A DNA stretch of 64,000 nucleotides from Thermoplasmata archaeon. Its GTDB lineage: Archaea > Thermoplasmatota > Thermoplasmata > Thermoplasmatales > Thermoplasmataceae. The notes beneath the pieces were generated by a model. It ran no database searches. It saw nothing but the letters and a program-made list of their open reading frames with translations, and was not told the DNA's origin. The first letter of the stretch is position 1; every line of letters begins with the position of its first letter. The position numbers and the translations under genes are program-made. The stretch is taken from NCBI GenBank assembly GCA_021818715.1, contig JAKATN010000002.1, positions 1 to 64,000 on the forward strand, given 5' to 3'. Positions 31,861-40,800 of this stretch are shown here, one piece after another.

Positions 31861-31893
31861 ATTACCCACAGCACTTTCTCCGGAAGGCAAACG

Positions 31894-32577
31894 ATGGTCG
31901 GCAGAAACTTCTTCAAGAAATTTCTCGTTGTGGGTGAGAAACAGCTACTTTCTGAACTCGAGCCGCTTCTTACTCTGGGCCTGAACGCAGATTCCGAGAT
32001 CAAAAAAATGCTTGCATCAGGGGGCGGCGACATGGATGGAACTTACGAGCGGGTCAAGAACATGGAAAAGCAGGCTGATGAAATCTCCAACAACCTGCAC
32101 ATGGAAATTACACATGGGGCTATCAGCTCCACCCTCATGGGAACGCTTTCTGACCTTGTGGAAAAATGCGACACAATAATCGACTCGGACTATTTCGTGG
32201 TACGCGAAATTCGCAGGTTCCTGCATGCCGGCAACAACACTGACGAAGCTACTGTGCGGGAGATTGATGGGGCATACAGGATATTTTCCCAGATGATAGA
32301 TTATCATGTTGAAGCCCTTGAGATTCTCCAGAAAATGGCGATAGCCGGCAACATCAACAGCATGAGGGATGAAAGGCGATCAATCGAGGACAAGGAAGAA
32401 AGTGTAGACAACCTGAAGGACGATCTCATCGACAGGCTTTACAGGAACAGCCGAAAACTGCCCTACCTGACGTTCCTGCATCTGATGGAGATGGTGCACA
32501 AACTGGATGACCTCCTGGACCTCTGCGAGGATATATCGGACCTGATCCTGAACATTGCCAACACGATCTCGGTCTGA
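31894..32577 (+). CDS. PhoU-like DUF47 protein
   Basis: A 227-residue all-helical protein: KNMEKQADEISNNLHMEITHG, DKCDTIIDSDYFVVREIRRF, YRIFSQMIDYHVEALEIL and FLHLMEMVHKLDDLLDLCEDISDLI. The repeated D/E-x-x-x-D/E metal-binding faces and the pattern 'a-D-x-a-E-D-I-S-D-x-I' are typical of DUF47, a relative of PhoU. Such proteins normally control the PiT transporter encoded next to them, here five bases downstream. TCATATTTAAATT near 31853 supplies the TATA box. Confidence 0.88.
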   Translation: MVGRNFFKKFLVVGEKQLLSELEPLLTLGLNADSEIKKMLASGGGDMDGTYERVKNMEKQADEISNNLHMEITHGAISSTLMGTLSDLVEKCDTIIDSDYFVVREIRRFLHAGNNTDEATVREIDGAYRIFSQMIDYHVEALEILQKMAIAGNINSMRDERRSIEDKEESVDNLKDDLIDRLYRNSRKLPYLTFLHLMEMVHKLDDLLDLCEDISDLILNIANTISV

Positions 32578-32582
32578 TCCCC

Positions 32583-33491
32583 ATGTTGCTTGAACTGGTC
32601 AGCCTGCTTCTCGCATCAGTTCTGACAGCCCTGGTCGCAGGGAATAATCTCTCCGCGGCAGTGGGAACCCTACTCGGTTCCCGGATAGTGACCCGTGGTT
32701 TTGGAGTAACACTTGGAATAATAGGATTTTCTTCAGGGCTGCTTTTTGAGGGGTACCTGATGAGAGGTGCAGCAGCTTCACTTCAACTCGGTAACTATTA
32801 CCTGACCTCATACGCATTTGCGGGAACCATAGTGATATTCCTTGCTGCCGCTTATTTCAGGTCCCCTCTTTCCCTCACTATGGCGCTGATCGGGATATCC
32901 ACCGGAATCGATATCTCTCAGGGACTGGCAGTGGATTCAGATTTCCTGATCAAGCTGGTTGTAGTTTGGACCCTTGCCCCGGTGTTGCTGATAATACTTT
33001 CATTTTATATCAACAGGGCAACCACAAGCAGGCCCATGGAGAATATATGGCAAGAGGCAACGATCCTGAAGATTCTGCTTGTGGTGGTGGCGCTTCTAAC
33101 CGGCTTCACCCTTGGGGCAAACACCCTCGGGCTCATACAGGAACTTCAGGGTGATACCTTACTTACCGAGGTTTTCATGGTAGTGGCCATTGCGGCAGGA
33201 TCCATATTTCTGTCCGGCGGAGTGATCAAGAGGGTGGGGGAGGAGATTTTCGCCCTGAGGTATCACAATGCGCTTACATCACTGATCGTATCCTCCGCGG
33301 CGGTTGAAGCCGCCACGCTGGTAGGGATCCCGCTCAGCAATACACAGACGCTCGCTTCCTCCATTCTTGGCGTTGGCTTTTCTCACAGATACAAACTCCT
33401 TTATACGAAGCCATTCCTCACAGTGGCAGCCACCTGGGTAATCTCCCCGCTTGCAGGTCTTTTGCTCGGGCTTGCAGCATTCATAATCTGA
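32583..33491 (+). CDS. PiT-family inorganic phosphate transporter
   Basis: A 302-residue membrane protein with about nine spans. The two PiT signature repeats are GNNLSAAVGTLLGSRIVTR near residue 20 and, in the second half, VGIPLSNTQTLASSILGVGF. It takes up phosphate with a cation at low affinity. It is shorter than most PiT proteins (about 330-500 residues), lacking the long central cytosolic loop as many archaeal forms do. It is co-translated with the DUF47 protein. Sulfate permease relatives cannot be fully excluded. Confidence 0.88.
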   Translation: MLLELVSLLLASVLTALVAGNNLSAAVGTLLGSRIVTRGFGVTLGIIGFSSGLLFEGYLMRGAAASLQLGNYYLTSYAFAGTIVIFLAAAYFRSPLSLTMALIGISTGIDISQGLAVDSDFLIKLVVVWTLAPVLLIILSFYINRATTSRPMENIWQEATILKILLVVVALLTGFTLGANTLGLIQELQGDTLLTEVFMVVAIAAGSIFLSGGVIKRVGEEIFALRYHNALTSLIVSSAAVEAATLVGIPLSNTQTLASSILGVGFSHRYKLLYTKPFLTVAATWVISPLAGLLLGLAAFII

Positions 33492-33821
33492 CTATTTCTT
33501 GCCCATCTCCCGCTTAATCATCCTGATTTTCCTCTTTACCACTGCGAAAGGATCGAAACCAGCATGCAATGATATCACGGCGATGATGAACGCCAATGAG
33601 ATGAAAAATGCAATTATAAATGGGTAAATTGCCAGGAGCATGCCGGTGTACAATCCGTAACCGATCACTGCGGCAAGCAAAAGCACGTAGAAAACTGAAT
33701 CCAGAATAACTTTTCGGATTATACTCTTCCTTACCCTGGACTGGTTTGGAACCATGCCCTCGATCCCCCACTTCTTTTCAAACCATTCCCGCGTTCTCTC
33801 AGAAGTGCTGCCCTTGTCCAT
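33492..33821 (-). CDS. Two-span membrane protein, hypothetical
   Basis: A 109-residue protein with a charged N-terminus (TREWFEKKWGIEGMVPNQSR), two close membrane spans (VFYVLLLAAVIGYGLYTGML and YPFIIAFFISLAFIIAVISL) and a very basic tail (VVKRKIRMIKREMGKK). Its stop directly abuts the stop of the phosphate transporter on the other strand. No family recognised. Confidence 0.6.
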   Translation of the reverse strand: MDKGSTSERTREWFEKKWGIEGMVPNQSRVRKSIIRKVILDSVFYVLLLAAVIGYGLYTGMLLAIYPFIIAFFISLAFIIAVISLHAGFDPFAVVKRKIRMIKREMGKK

Positions 33822-33969
33822 GGCACAAAGATATTTACCGCGAACGATATGAATGTTGCCCCATCATGTTTATAAATCGGGATAGAGAACCGACGATCAA
33901 CCTCGCCTGAGTTGTGAAAACATATAATAAACAGGTATAATCTCTAGTCCGGGCAGAACTATTCTGCAG

Positions 33970-34042
33970 GCCACTGTAGCTCAGGAGGTAGAGCAGCTGA
34001 CTTGTAATCAGCAGGTCGGGGGATCAAAACCCTCCAGTGGCT
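33970..34042 (+). tRNA. tRNA-Thr (anticodon TGT)
   Basis: The acceptor stem GCCACTG pairs with CAGTGGC. The D arm is GCTCAGGAGGTAGAGC. The anticodon stem is GCTGA/TCAGC with loop CTTGTAA, giving TGT. The T arm is GGGGG/CCCTC with loop ATCAAAA, where A replaces the usual first T of TTC. CCA is not encoded. GGTATAATC at 33935-33943 is a TATA box about 30 bases upstream. Confidence 0.93.
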
Positions 34043-34054
34043 TACGACAGGAAC

Positions 34055-34071
34055 TTTTTAATTTATTTTTT
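34055..34071 (+). terminator. T-rich terminator after tRNA-Thr
   Basis: The run TTTTTAATTTATTTTTT begins 13 bases after the tRNA. Oligo-T stretches are the standard terminator of archaeal RNA polymerase. From here to 34412 I see no gene; an ORF at 34071-34370 on the other strand has no recognisable features. Confidence 0.55.
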
Positions 34072-34412
34072 CACTGGGAAACTGTTCTGTCATTCAGGAG
34101 GAGGCCCGCAGGAAACATGAAAAGATCCAGCAGTTTCCTTCTGCTTCCACACAAACTATGTCTTACAGTCGCAGTCATGTGAGTTTGCGTTATTCCGGAA
34201 TATTCCATCCGGTTTTTCCTTTTCCCGATCCCATTTGAAAATACCGGACTTGCGCAGCAACGTCTCATGCAATTTAAAGTACGATAAATGAGGAATTGCC
34301 TCAGCCAGAGTCCAAGTATTTGCAGAAATGCCAAACCACCGGCCCGGGGATGAGCAACGGTCATTCGCACTAATAGAATTCGCCGGAAATACGCGCTGGT
34401 TGGAGAGAACGG

Positions 34413-34754
34413 TTATGATACAGTTGCGCCAATGTTATCTGCGACCTGTTTTATGCCTTCAAGAATACGTTCTTCAACTTTGTCTCCTGCACCCATCCTT
34501 ATGTTGAAAATACCGGATCCACCGCCAACTCGCCCAAAATCAATTTTCTGATCGTACCCGTTATAGAAAGAAGCCAGCACAAAGCCTATAGTGTCATTGG
34601 ACCTGAAGAAATAAACCGTTCCCGCCATATTCAATACTTCAACATTGCCAGATTTGTAGGTTTTTGAATGCACTACATTCTGCACGCAATTGCTGAATGC
34701 TCGTGATAGATCTTCAGGATCTATCCTCTTTGATACGGTGATGCTGATCATCAC
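34413..34754 (-). CDS. Conserved hypothetical protein
   Basis: A 113-residue soluble protein with alternating strands and helices: MISITVSKRIDPEDLSRAFS, VLNMAGTVYFFRSNDTIGFVL, GSGIFNIRMGAGDKVEERI and a final helix ILEGIKQVADNIGATVS. It could be a small alpha/beta sandwich. No family recognised. It stands alone; its start (ATG 34754 or 34751) is 48 bases from the stop of the SDR gene behind it. Confidence 0.55.
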   Translation of the reverse strand: MMISITVSKRIDPEDLSRAFSNCVQNVVHSKTYKSGNVEVLNMAGTVYFFRSNDTIGFVLASFYNGYDQKIDFGRVGGGSGIFNIRMGAGDKVEERILEGIKQVADNIGATVS

Positions 34755-34802
34755 GATTGCAGCGGTCTTAGGAATATAAATTTACGTTTATCATCAGGCG
34801 CT

Positions 34803-35600
34803 TCACATCAGCAGCCTTCCCCCGTCCACGATGACAAGGCCCCCAGTCATGTAATCCGATGCATGGGATGCGAGGAAAACCGCCACCTTTGCTATGTCAT
34901 CCGGGGTTCCCATCCTGCCAAGAGGAATCTGGCTGACAAATGCCCTCATCATCTTATCCCGTTCCTCAGCGCTCATGCTTGCCATCGAAGCGGGCGTCGT
35001 CCCCTCAGTGTTTATCCCTCCGGGGGCTATAGCATTCACAAGAATTCCATGTTTTGCAACCTCAAGCGCAAAATTCTTCGTGAACATGAGGACGCCACCC
35101 TTAGACGCATCATATGCGGCCAGTCCGGCATATGAGGGATGCACACTGTCAATGGAGGCAATGTTCACTATTTTTCCCTTGATCTTCTGATCGATCATAA
35201 GTCTTGCAGCGGCCTTGCAGGTGAATGCCATTGCACGGAGGTTAATTCTGTAAACCCTGTCGAACAGTTCTTCACTCATTTCCAGCATTGGAGACATTGG
35301 ATATATGCCTGCATTGTTCACAAGGACGTCAATTCCCCCGTAATGATCAATCATGCTTTTCATCATAGCTTCCGGCGCACTGTCGTTAAGCAGATCAACC
35401 TCGGTAACCGATATATTCTGTCTAAGGGTTGAGGCTAGGCTTTTGATATATTTTGTGGCAGGCTCGGTTACTCTGTCTGCAATCAGTACCTTTGCGCCGC
35501 CTTCAACAAACCTCTTCACTATACCCATACCTATGCCCATCGAACCGCCAGTCACCAGGGCCCTCATCCCGGAGACTGAGAATATATCCATGCCAGTCAT
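34803..35600 (-). CDS. Short-chain dehydrogenase/reductase
   Basis: About 265 residues with a full classical SDR set: cofactor loop VTGGSMGIGMGIVKRF, the NNAGIYPMSP motif, catalytic Ser in NIASIDSVHP, YDASKGGVLMFTKNFALE with the Y-x3-K pair, and PGGINTEGT. The acidic residue at the end of strand 2 (LIADRVTEP) suggests preference for NAD. The closest general type is glucose/3-oxoacyl reductase-like; the substrate is not predictable. TTATAATCTTA at about 35630-35641 lies 30 or more bases before ATG 35600, which I prefer over the longer frame from 35660. Bases 35661-36013 hold no recognisable gene. Confidence 0.85.
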   Translation of the reverse strand: MTGMDIFSVSGMRALVTGGSMGIGMGIVKRFVEGGAKVLIADRVTEPATKYIKSLASTLRQNISVTEVDLLNDSAPEAMMKSMIDHYGGIDVLVNNAGIYPMSPMLEMSEELFDRVYRINLRAMAFTCKAAARLMIDQKIKGKIVNIASIDSVHPSYAGLAAYDASKGGVLMFTKNFALEVAKHGILVNAIAPGGINTEGTTPASMASMSAEERDKMMRAFVSQIPLGRMGTPDDIAKVAVFLASHASDYMTGGLVIVDGGRLLM

Positions 35601-36013
35601 TCTCACACCAGAATGACAAACCCGTGCCGGTAATAAGATTATAACCTTATCCGTATGCAACAGTCCACCCGGGTAGGGAAATACGGCATCCTGCCAAGCA
35701 ATTCCTCTTTATTGTGAATCTATTCCAGGATTCCTGCATCACGCTTAACGTCCACAGCAGGGAATTACGGACTTTAAATACAAGACTTCAGTGCATCCTG
35801 CTCTATCTTATGGGGTTGAATATGAATGTCGACCCTATATGCCAGGACGTGGTGGGAGTAGGGCGATAGCTTTTTCAGGCGATCCCGGGCTTTGGTAATG
35901 TAGCCGCGGAATCAGGTTCCCAGCAATCACCGGTTTGTACAATTGCAAGCATCCCAAAATCCAAAGAAGGATACAAAATGCCTGTACCTTCATATGTTGG
36001 GAGGCTCGTAAAA

Positions 36014-37633
36014 TCAGCACGTCCAGCCGTCCAGGAGCTTACCTAGATCGTATTCCTTCAGGTCATCACTCACTTCCGGACTGAACTCCATTCTTCCAAG
36101 TATGTCCCTGTCTATGTCGACTCCGGGAGCGACTTCCTCAAGGACAAGGTGTCCATTTTTGAGCCGGAACATAGCCCTTTCCGTGACGTAGAAAATCTCC
36201 TGGCCATTCTTCACGGCTTCCCTTCCGCTGAAGAACTTCTTCTCCACTTTTTTTACGAATTTGTTTATGGGCCCGTCCTTCTCTATCACCAGCTTTCCGT
36301 CCTGGACCTGGTACTGGCCATGGCCTGCGGTGAAGGAGCCTGTGAAGAAGGTCCTTGGCGCGCCTTCTGCGATCACCGGAAACCCTCCAGGGCCGGTAAG
36401 TTTGGTCGGGAGGTATGAAGAGTTGACCCCGCCACTTTCTTCCACCTGCAGGAAACCAAGGGCAGCAGCGTCGATTATTCCACCTTCGTAATTCGAAAAC
36501 ATGTCTGGGATCGTTGACAGGGCAAACGATCCGAAGGAAACGCCGAAATCTACACCTCCAAGGGCAAGGCCACCCCAGGGTCCCGACTCAACTACTGTGA
36601 TTATCCTGTCAGACAGTTTTGCCTGTTCAAGCATTGACGATATGGAAGAAGGTATTCCCACCCCAAGGTTTATCAGCAGCGGCTCGCTCTTTTCCCTGCA
36701 AAGTTCCACCAAGGCCGCAAGCACCCTTCGTGCGGCTATCACCTGGTCTATGGTCTTTGCGGTTTCCGTGGATTTTAGCAGGGATTGCGGGAGAACCTCG
36801 CCCGGCAGCTTTAGTGATGCCCGGGGGTCATATTCAAAGCTGGTGGACTGCCAGTGGTATTTCGCCGGAGAATAAACAACCTGGTCAACCAGAGGGTAAG
36901 GTACCTCAACCTGCCTTGGGTTCATTATCCCGTTTTCCAGAATCCGCTTGACCTGTGCGATGACCATGCCTCTGTCTGGCATGGCCTTTGTGGCCTGCGC
37001 AATGCTCAGGACGGTACCCCTGATCGCCTCATCCTCCATGGTAAGGTTACCCAGCTTGTCTGAAGAAGTAACACGGATGAGCGCAAACTCTGGCTTTGGT
37101 GCCCTGTAAAGCAGGTACTCGTGGTTGTCAATGGGCATTAAAGTGATCCTGCATTCCCTGTCTTCCTTTGCCCTATCATTGAGTGCCCCGCCGTCGTTTC
37201 TTGGGTCCAGGAAGGTGTCAATACCTATTTTTGTCAGGAGCCCGGGCCGGCCCGAAGCAATTTCCCGAAACCAGTATACTGTAACGCCAATTGGCCAACC
37301 GTAAATGGCAAGTTTATTGTCTAAGGTGGCCTTCTGCAGCCACGGGGAAAAACCAAGAAAAGGGATCAGCATGCCCCTGATGAAGTCAAAGTCTCCCCGC
37401 TGGTATATCTCCGAAAAAACGGAATCGAGGGCACGTCCCGGGGCAGCGGGCAGTGCATCTGTCTCGATGAAAATAGATTTCGGGTGCCCTGTATCCTTGA
37501 ATCTTTTGTAAAGGCCCATGATCAGGTATTCCGGTGTAGTTGCCATGTTGAAGCCCGAAATAGCCACCACCGCGCGGTCAGGAATGGAGGAAACGAGTGA
37601 GACATCTGCACTGTCTGTCGATATTTTATTCAT
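36014..37633 (-). CDS. Family I CoA-transferase (acetate/propionate CoA-transferase type)
   Basis: About 539 residues with alpha and beta subunits fused in one chain. The N-terminal half has VAISGFNMATTPEYLIMGL. The C-terminal half carries LLINLGVGIPSSISSML and the catalytic Glu in VVESGPWGGLALGGVDFG near residue 348, as in YdiF-type enzymes. It moves CoA between acyl groups and a carboxylate through a glutamyl-CoA intermediate. TTAATTATAAAC near 37655-37666 is a TATA box 25-33 bases before ATG 37633, which I prefer to TTG 37648. The acceptor acid is unknown; it may work with branched-chain or fatty acid breakdown. Confidence 0.85.
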   Translation of the reverse strand: MNKISTDSADVSLVSSIPDRAVVAISGFNMATTPEYLIMGLYKRFKDTGHPKSIFIETDALPAAPGRALDSVFSEIYQRGDFDFIRGMLIPFLGFSPWLQKATLDNKLAIYGWPIGVTVYWFREIASGRPGLLTKIGIDTFLDPRNDGGALNDRAKEDRECRITLMPIDNHEYLLYRAPKPEFALIRVTSSDKLGNLTMEDEAIRGTVLSIAQATKAMPDRGMVIAQVKRILENGIMNPRQVEVPYPLVDQVVYSPAKYHWQSTSFEYDPRASLKLPGEVLPQSLLKSTETAKTIDQVIAARRVLAALVELCREKSEPLLINLGVGIPSSISSMLEQAKLSDRIITVVESGPWGGLALGGVDFGVSFGSFALSTIPDMFSNYEGGIIDAAALGFLQVEESGGVNSSYLPTKLTGPGGFPVIAEGAPRTFFTGSFTAGHGQYQVQDGKLVIEKDGPINKFVKKVEKKFFSGREAVKNGQEIFYVTERAMFRLKNGHLVLEEVAPGVDIDRDILGRMEFSPEVSDDLKEYDLGKLLDGWTC

Positions 37634-37784
37634 GGGACTCTCCGGCAAATCTCAGCGTTTATAATTAACCTTAAACCTACCATATAAGCAAAGGATTCTT
37701 CTCCAGTCGGGGAGATGTTCGGATCAGAAAAATGCATCAGTTGGCCGATTAAATTTAATACTCAAGTATCAATTGTGACCTGTC

Positions 37785-37985
37785 CCAATAAATAGTATCT
37801 GCGATCTAATGAGCCGATACGACGACGTGGGACTAAAGATTGCAGCGTCTTATGGGCTCCGGACAGAGCACCCGGTGGGAACCCGGGCTGTGACTATCCG
37901 ATCAGCGACCTGCAAAGAAGTCCCCAGCGGGTCACGGAACAGGAAACGTGAATGATTCCGGTTAGTCTGGGGAAAAATACCGCTT
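37785..37985 (+). other. Structured leader, candidate small RNA or short ORF
   Basis: A TATA-like ATTAAATTTAATA near 37748-37760 is followed by about 200 bases with strong base-pairing potential. CCCGG at 37871-37875 pairs with CCGGG at 37883-37887, nested in ACAG 37863-37866 with CTGT 37888-37891, and TCACG with CGTGA around 37932-37951. The same stretch also has an open frame of 48 codons from ATG 37809 to TGA 37953-37955 (MSRYDDVGLKIAASYG...). It does not show the conserved RNase P or SRP RNA motifs. It could be an independent RNA, a long leader of the site-2 protease gene, or a small protein gene. Confidence 0.3.
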
Positions 37986-37988
37986 GAA

Positions 37989-39062
37989 ATGGAAACTAAT
38001 CTGACAGGGAAGGTCAAGTCCGAGGAACTCGGCGCCGTCGAAGAGACGGTCAACAGGTACATAGTGACGTATGAGGCTCACGTCAGCCCCGTCACGGTTA
38101 TATTCTTCTATCTGGAAGCAGATAACCCGGATTTCTCGCAGAAGTTTGATGAGTTGAGGAAGGAACTCGTGCCCATGGGTTTCATTCCCTTCGTGAACCA
38201 TGACGGTGAAAACAGCATAACTGTAACGAAGAGGCCGCCCGTCAATTACAGGGGAAACATCGTAAACATCGTGCTATTTGCGCTTACACTTGCCTCCACG
38301 ATATACGTTGGCACAATTTATTCGTACTCTTATGCCACAAGCGATATTATGAGGGTTGCTTACGGCTTCCTCTTTTTCTCCGCCCCGCTGATGCTCATCC
38401 TTGGCCTTCATGAACTTGGCCATTACTTTGTCGCGAGGCGTTACAACGTGAAGGCATCTTTTCCATTTTTCATACCATTCCCCTTGACAATAGGCACCTT
38501 CGGAGCCTTTATCTCGCTTCGCGATCCAATACCAAACAAGCGCGCGATGACAGAGATAGGCGCAGCGGGACCGATCGTCGGTTTCATGACGTCCCTTCCA
38601 CTGCTTTTCGTGGCCAATTACCTGCAGGGGGTCATCCACCCGGTTCTTGCGCAATCACCTGGCTTCACACTGAACTTTCCATTGATATACAAGCTGATTG
38701 GGCTGAATTCTCTCCCTGCGGCAAACGTATTCCCGATGGTTTTCTCCGTGTGGGTCGGCATTTTCGCCACAGCCATGAATTTGCTTCCCGTCAGCCAGCT
38801 CGACGGAGGCCACATTATACGGGGGGTTATGGGAAAAGCGTCGAACTACGTGGGCTATATCATAGTCATGCTCCTGATTGGCATATCATTCGTCTACAAC
38901 TATGACGGCTGGCTGTTCCTGGCACTGTTTGTCATAATTATGGGGGTGTCGCATCCGCCACCGCTCGATGACTACACCAAACTGAGATGGATCGATGTGG
39001 CTATAGGTGCTTTGGCTCTGTTCATGTTCATCGTGTCGTTCACGCCAATTCCAATTTCATGA
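37989..39062 (+). CDS. Site-2 protease (M50) intramembrane metalloprotease
   Basis: A 357-residue protein with about seven membrane spans after a soluble N-terminal region of roughly 80 residues. The zinc site is LGLHELGHYFVARRYN near residue 141, and the third ligand is in QLDGGHIIRGVMG near residue 271. Both signatures are complete. It resembles archaeal S2P proteases that cut transmembrane helices to release signalling proteins. Its substrate is unknown. Its end overlaps the convergent MFS gene by six bases. Confidence 0.9.
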   Translation: METNLTGKVKSEELGAVEETVNRYIVTYEAHVSPVTVIFFYLEADNPDFSQKFDELRKELVPMGFIPFVNHDGENSITVTKRPPVNYRGNIVNIVLFALTLASTIYVGTIYSYSYATSDIMRVAYGFLFFSAPLMLILGLHELGHYFVARRYNVKASFPFFIPFPLTIGTFGAFISLRDPIPNKRAMTEIGAAGPIVGFMTSLPLLFVANYLQGVIHPVLAQSPGFTLNFPLIYKLIGLNSLPAANVFPMVFSVWVGIFATAMNLLPVSQLDGGHIIRGVMGKASNYVGYIIVMLLIGISFVYNYDGWLFLALFVIIMGVSHPPPLDDYTKLRWIDVAIGALALFMFIVSFTPIPIS

Positions 39063-40496
39063 GGAAGTTTCCTCTTCCGGATCGGGCAGAGTCTTTTTTG
39101 CAATGCCTGAACTCCTAAGTGCGGAAAGAAGGACAGATATTATCAGCATTACAAGAGAGACCAGGAGAGCACTCCTTATTCCGTCCATAAACGACGCTGA
39201 AATTCCGCCAATAAGCGATCCACCAGTGCCAAGGAACACCTCAAACACCTCTGCCCTTGGTACTGAAGATGCAGCTACAGAAATAACGAGTACGTAACTC
39301 GTGAGGGTTCCAATGTTTGAGAGGGTTCTCAGCACGCCTGAGACAGACCCATACGATCCGGCACCGGAGGCTGCCATGACCGATCTATTGTTCGAGGGCC
39401 AGAACATTGAGCCTCCGATCCCAGAGATCAGGGAGACGGCAATGATGTAGTAGAAGGAAGTTGTCGTCGTAAGCAATGAATATAGAAACACCGCAGCTAT
39501 CAGGAAGGCTATTCCCATTGTCGCAAGCAGCCTGCTGCCAAACCGGTCTGATAGAGATCCCATTTTCGGCGCAAACGCGCTGGAAAGAATGTACCCAGGT
39601 ACGAGCAGCAGAGAAGCGTCAAACGGCGAAAGTCCCCTGACGCCCTGTAGGTAAAGTATGAGCAGGAAGATCACTGAAAGGTAACCTACCGCCTGGAAGA
39701 AGGAAGCCATCAGAGGAATAAGCAGTGTCCTGGATCTGAACACCTTCGGATCCATCACCGGGTTATCCTTTCCCCTTTCAAGGAACAGGAACAGCGGAAA
39801 CAGTAGCACTCCGGCAAGTATCAGCAACACATTGAAAGGAGTGGTGCCGGTGGAAACAACCTGGGTTGCACCGTAGGAGGAGATAAGCAGAGAAGCGCCA
39901 ATCAGGACAAGGCCGGAAGTGTCGGGTACCTTTCCCTTTTTTCTCACGCCGGAAAAAGTGCCATATCCAAGCCAGATTCCAATAATGCCAATAGGCACAT
40001 TGATGTAGAAAATGAACTGCCAGCCGAGGAACGTCGTGAGGACACCGCCCAGTACAATTCCAAGAGTTCCGCCAACGTTCCAGCCCATGGTGGTGTAGCC
40101 GAATGCCTTTCCGCGCTTCTCGTAGGGGAAGGTATCTGCGATCAGGGCATTCCCGTTAGCCTGCATGAGTGCTGCTCCGAATGCCTGTCCTCCCCTGAAA
40201 GCGACAAGCATCCATATTGAGCTTGAGGCGCCACAGAAGAATGAACCGATGGTGAATACCACAAACCCGATGGTGAAGACCCTTCCATGTCCGAAGGAGT
40301 CACCGACGCTTCCCAGCTGGGTGGTGAAGATGGCCACCACCATTAGGTAAACAAGCAGAGTCCATATCGCCAGAAGCAGTCCAGCGTGAAGATCCCCAGA
40401 GATCGTCGGCAATGCCAGAAGGACAACTGTGGAATCGACCGCAGACATCAGCGTTCCAAGGGTGACGGTCAGTAGAATCCTGCTAGATTTATCCAT
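39057..40496 (-). CDS. DHA2-family (EmrB/QacA type) MFS exporter
   Basis: A 479-residue protein with about 14 membrane spans. The N-terminal motif LGTLMSAVDSTVVLLALPTI is the DHA2 signature with the acidic residue in span 1. It is followed by LGSVGDSFGHGRVF (motif A) and MGWNVGGTLGIVLGGVLTTFLGWQFIFYINVPIG, in which W-R/Q-W-x-F-x-I-N-x-P-I-G is typical of 14-span exporters. It pumps out drugs or other hydrophobic compounds using the proton gradient. AATTATAC about 30 bases before ATG 40496 is the TATA box. Bases 40497-40758 hold no gene. Confidence 0.9.
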   Translation of the reverse strand: MDKSSRILLTVTLGTLMSAVDSTVVLLALPTISGDLHAGLLLAIWTLLVYLMVVAIFTTQLGSVGDSFGHGRVFTIGFVVFTIGSFFCGASSSIWMLVAFRGGQAFGAALMQANGNALIADTFPYEKRGKAFGYTTMGWNVGGTLGIVLGGVLTTFLGWQFIFYINVPIGIIGIWLGYGTFSGVRKKGKVPDTSGLVLIGASLLISSYGATQVVSTGTTPFNVLLILAGVLLFPLFLFLERGKDNPVMDPKVFRSRTLLIPLMASFFQAVGYLSVIFLLILYLQGVRGLSPFDASLLLVPGYILSSAFAPKMGSLSDRFGSRLLATMGIAFLIAAVFLYSLLTTTTSFYYIIAVSLISGIGGSMFWPSNNRSVMAASGAGSYGSVSGVLRTLSNIGTLTSYVLVISVAASSVPRAEVFEVFLGTGGSLIGGISASFMDGIRSALLVSLVMLIISVLLSALRSSGIAKKTLPDPEEETSS

Positions 40497-40758
40497 TAAG
40501 TGAAATCGCTATTGGATCAGTATAATTATAATTTACTGGCAGCGTTTCCCATTTACTGCGCTATTCAGCAGGCGAAGGCCTTTTTCATCATGGTATAGAA
40601 AAAGTGTACCTCTTCTGTCATTTACCCGTTCATGACCCGGGCACGTTGGTTTTTGTCGCATTTTGACATTGCATCATTCAATTGTGAAAATATATGACTC
40701 AAAATTCCATTTTTTCGCTGTAACGTGATTTCCGAAACACATTTGGCAAAGGGGAAAC

Positions 40759-40795
40759 CTTATAAGTCAGTCTATACTGGTAAAATAAAGGGTGA
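40759..40795 (+). promoter_or_regulatory. TATA box and Shine-Dalgarno site of the EncFtn-like gene
   Basis: CTTATAAGT at 40759-40767 is a TATA box. GGGTGA at 40790-40795 lies five bases before ATG 40801 and complements the 16S 3' end, which favours this start over GTG 40792. Confidence 0.55.
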
Positions 40796-40800
40796 AAAAG

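Noticed and set aside
34071-34370. 99-codon minus-strand ORF after tRNA-Thr
   Set aside because: It begins with no promoter or ribosome site, contains clustered rare-looking residues and no recognisable fold, and overlaps the T-rich terminator.
37785-37985. RNase P RNA or SRP RNA
   Set aside because: The segment lacks the conserved RNase P core strings and the SRP helix 8 motif, so only a generic structured-RNA candidate is reported.
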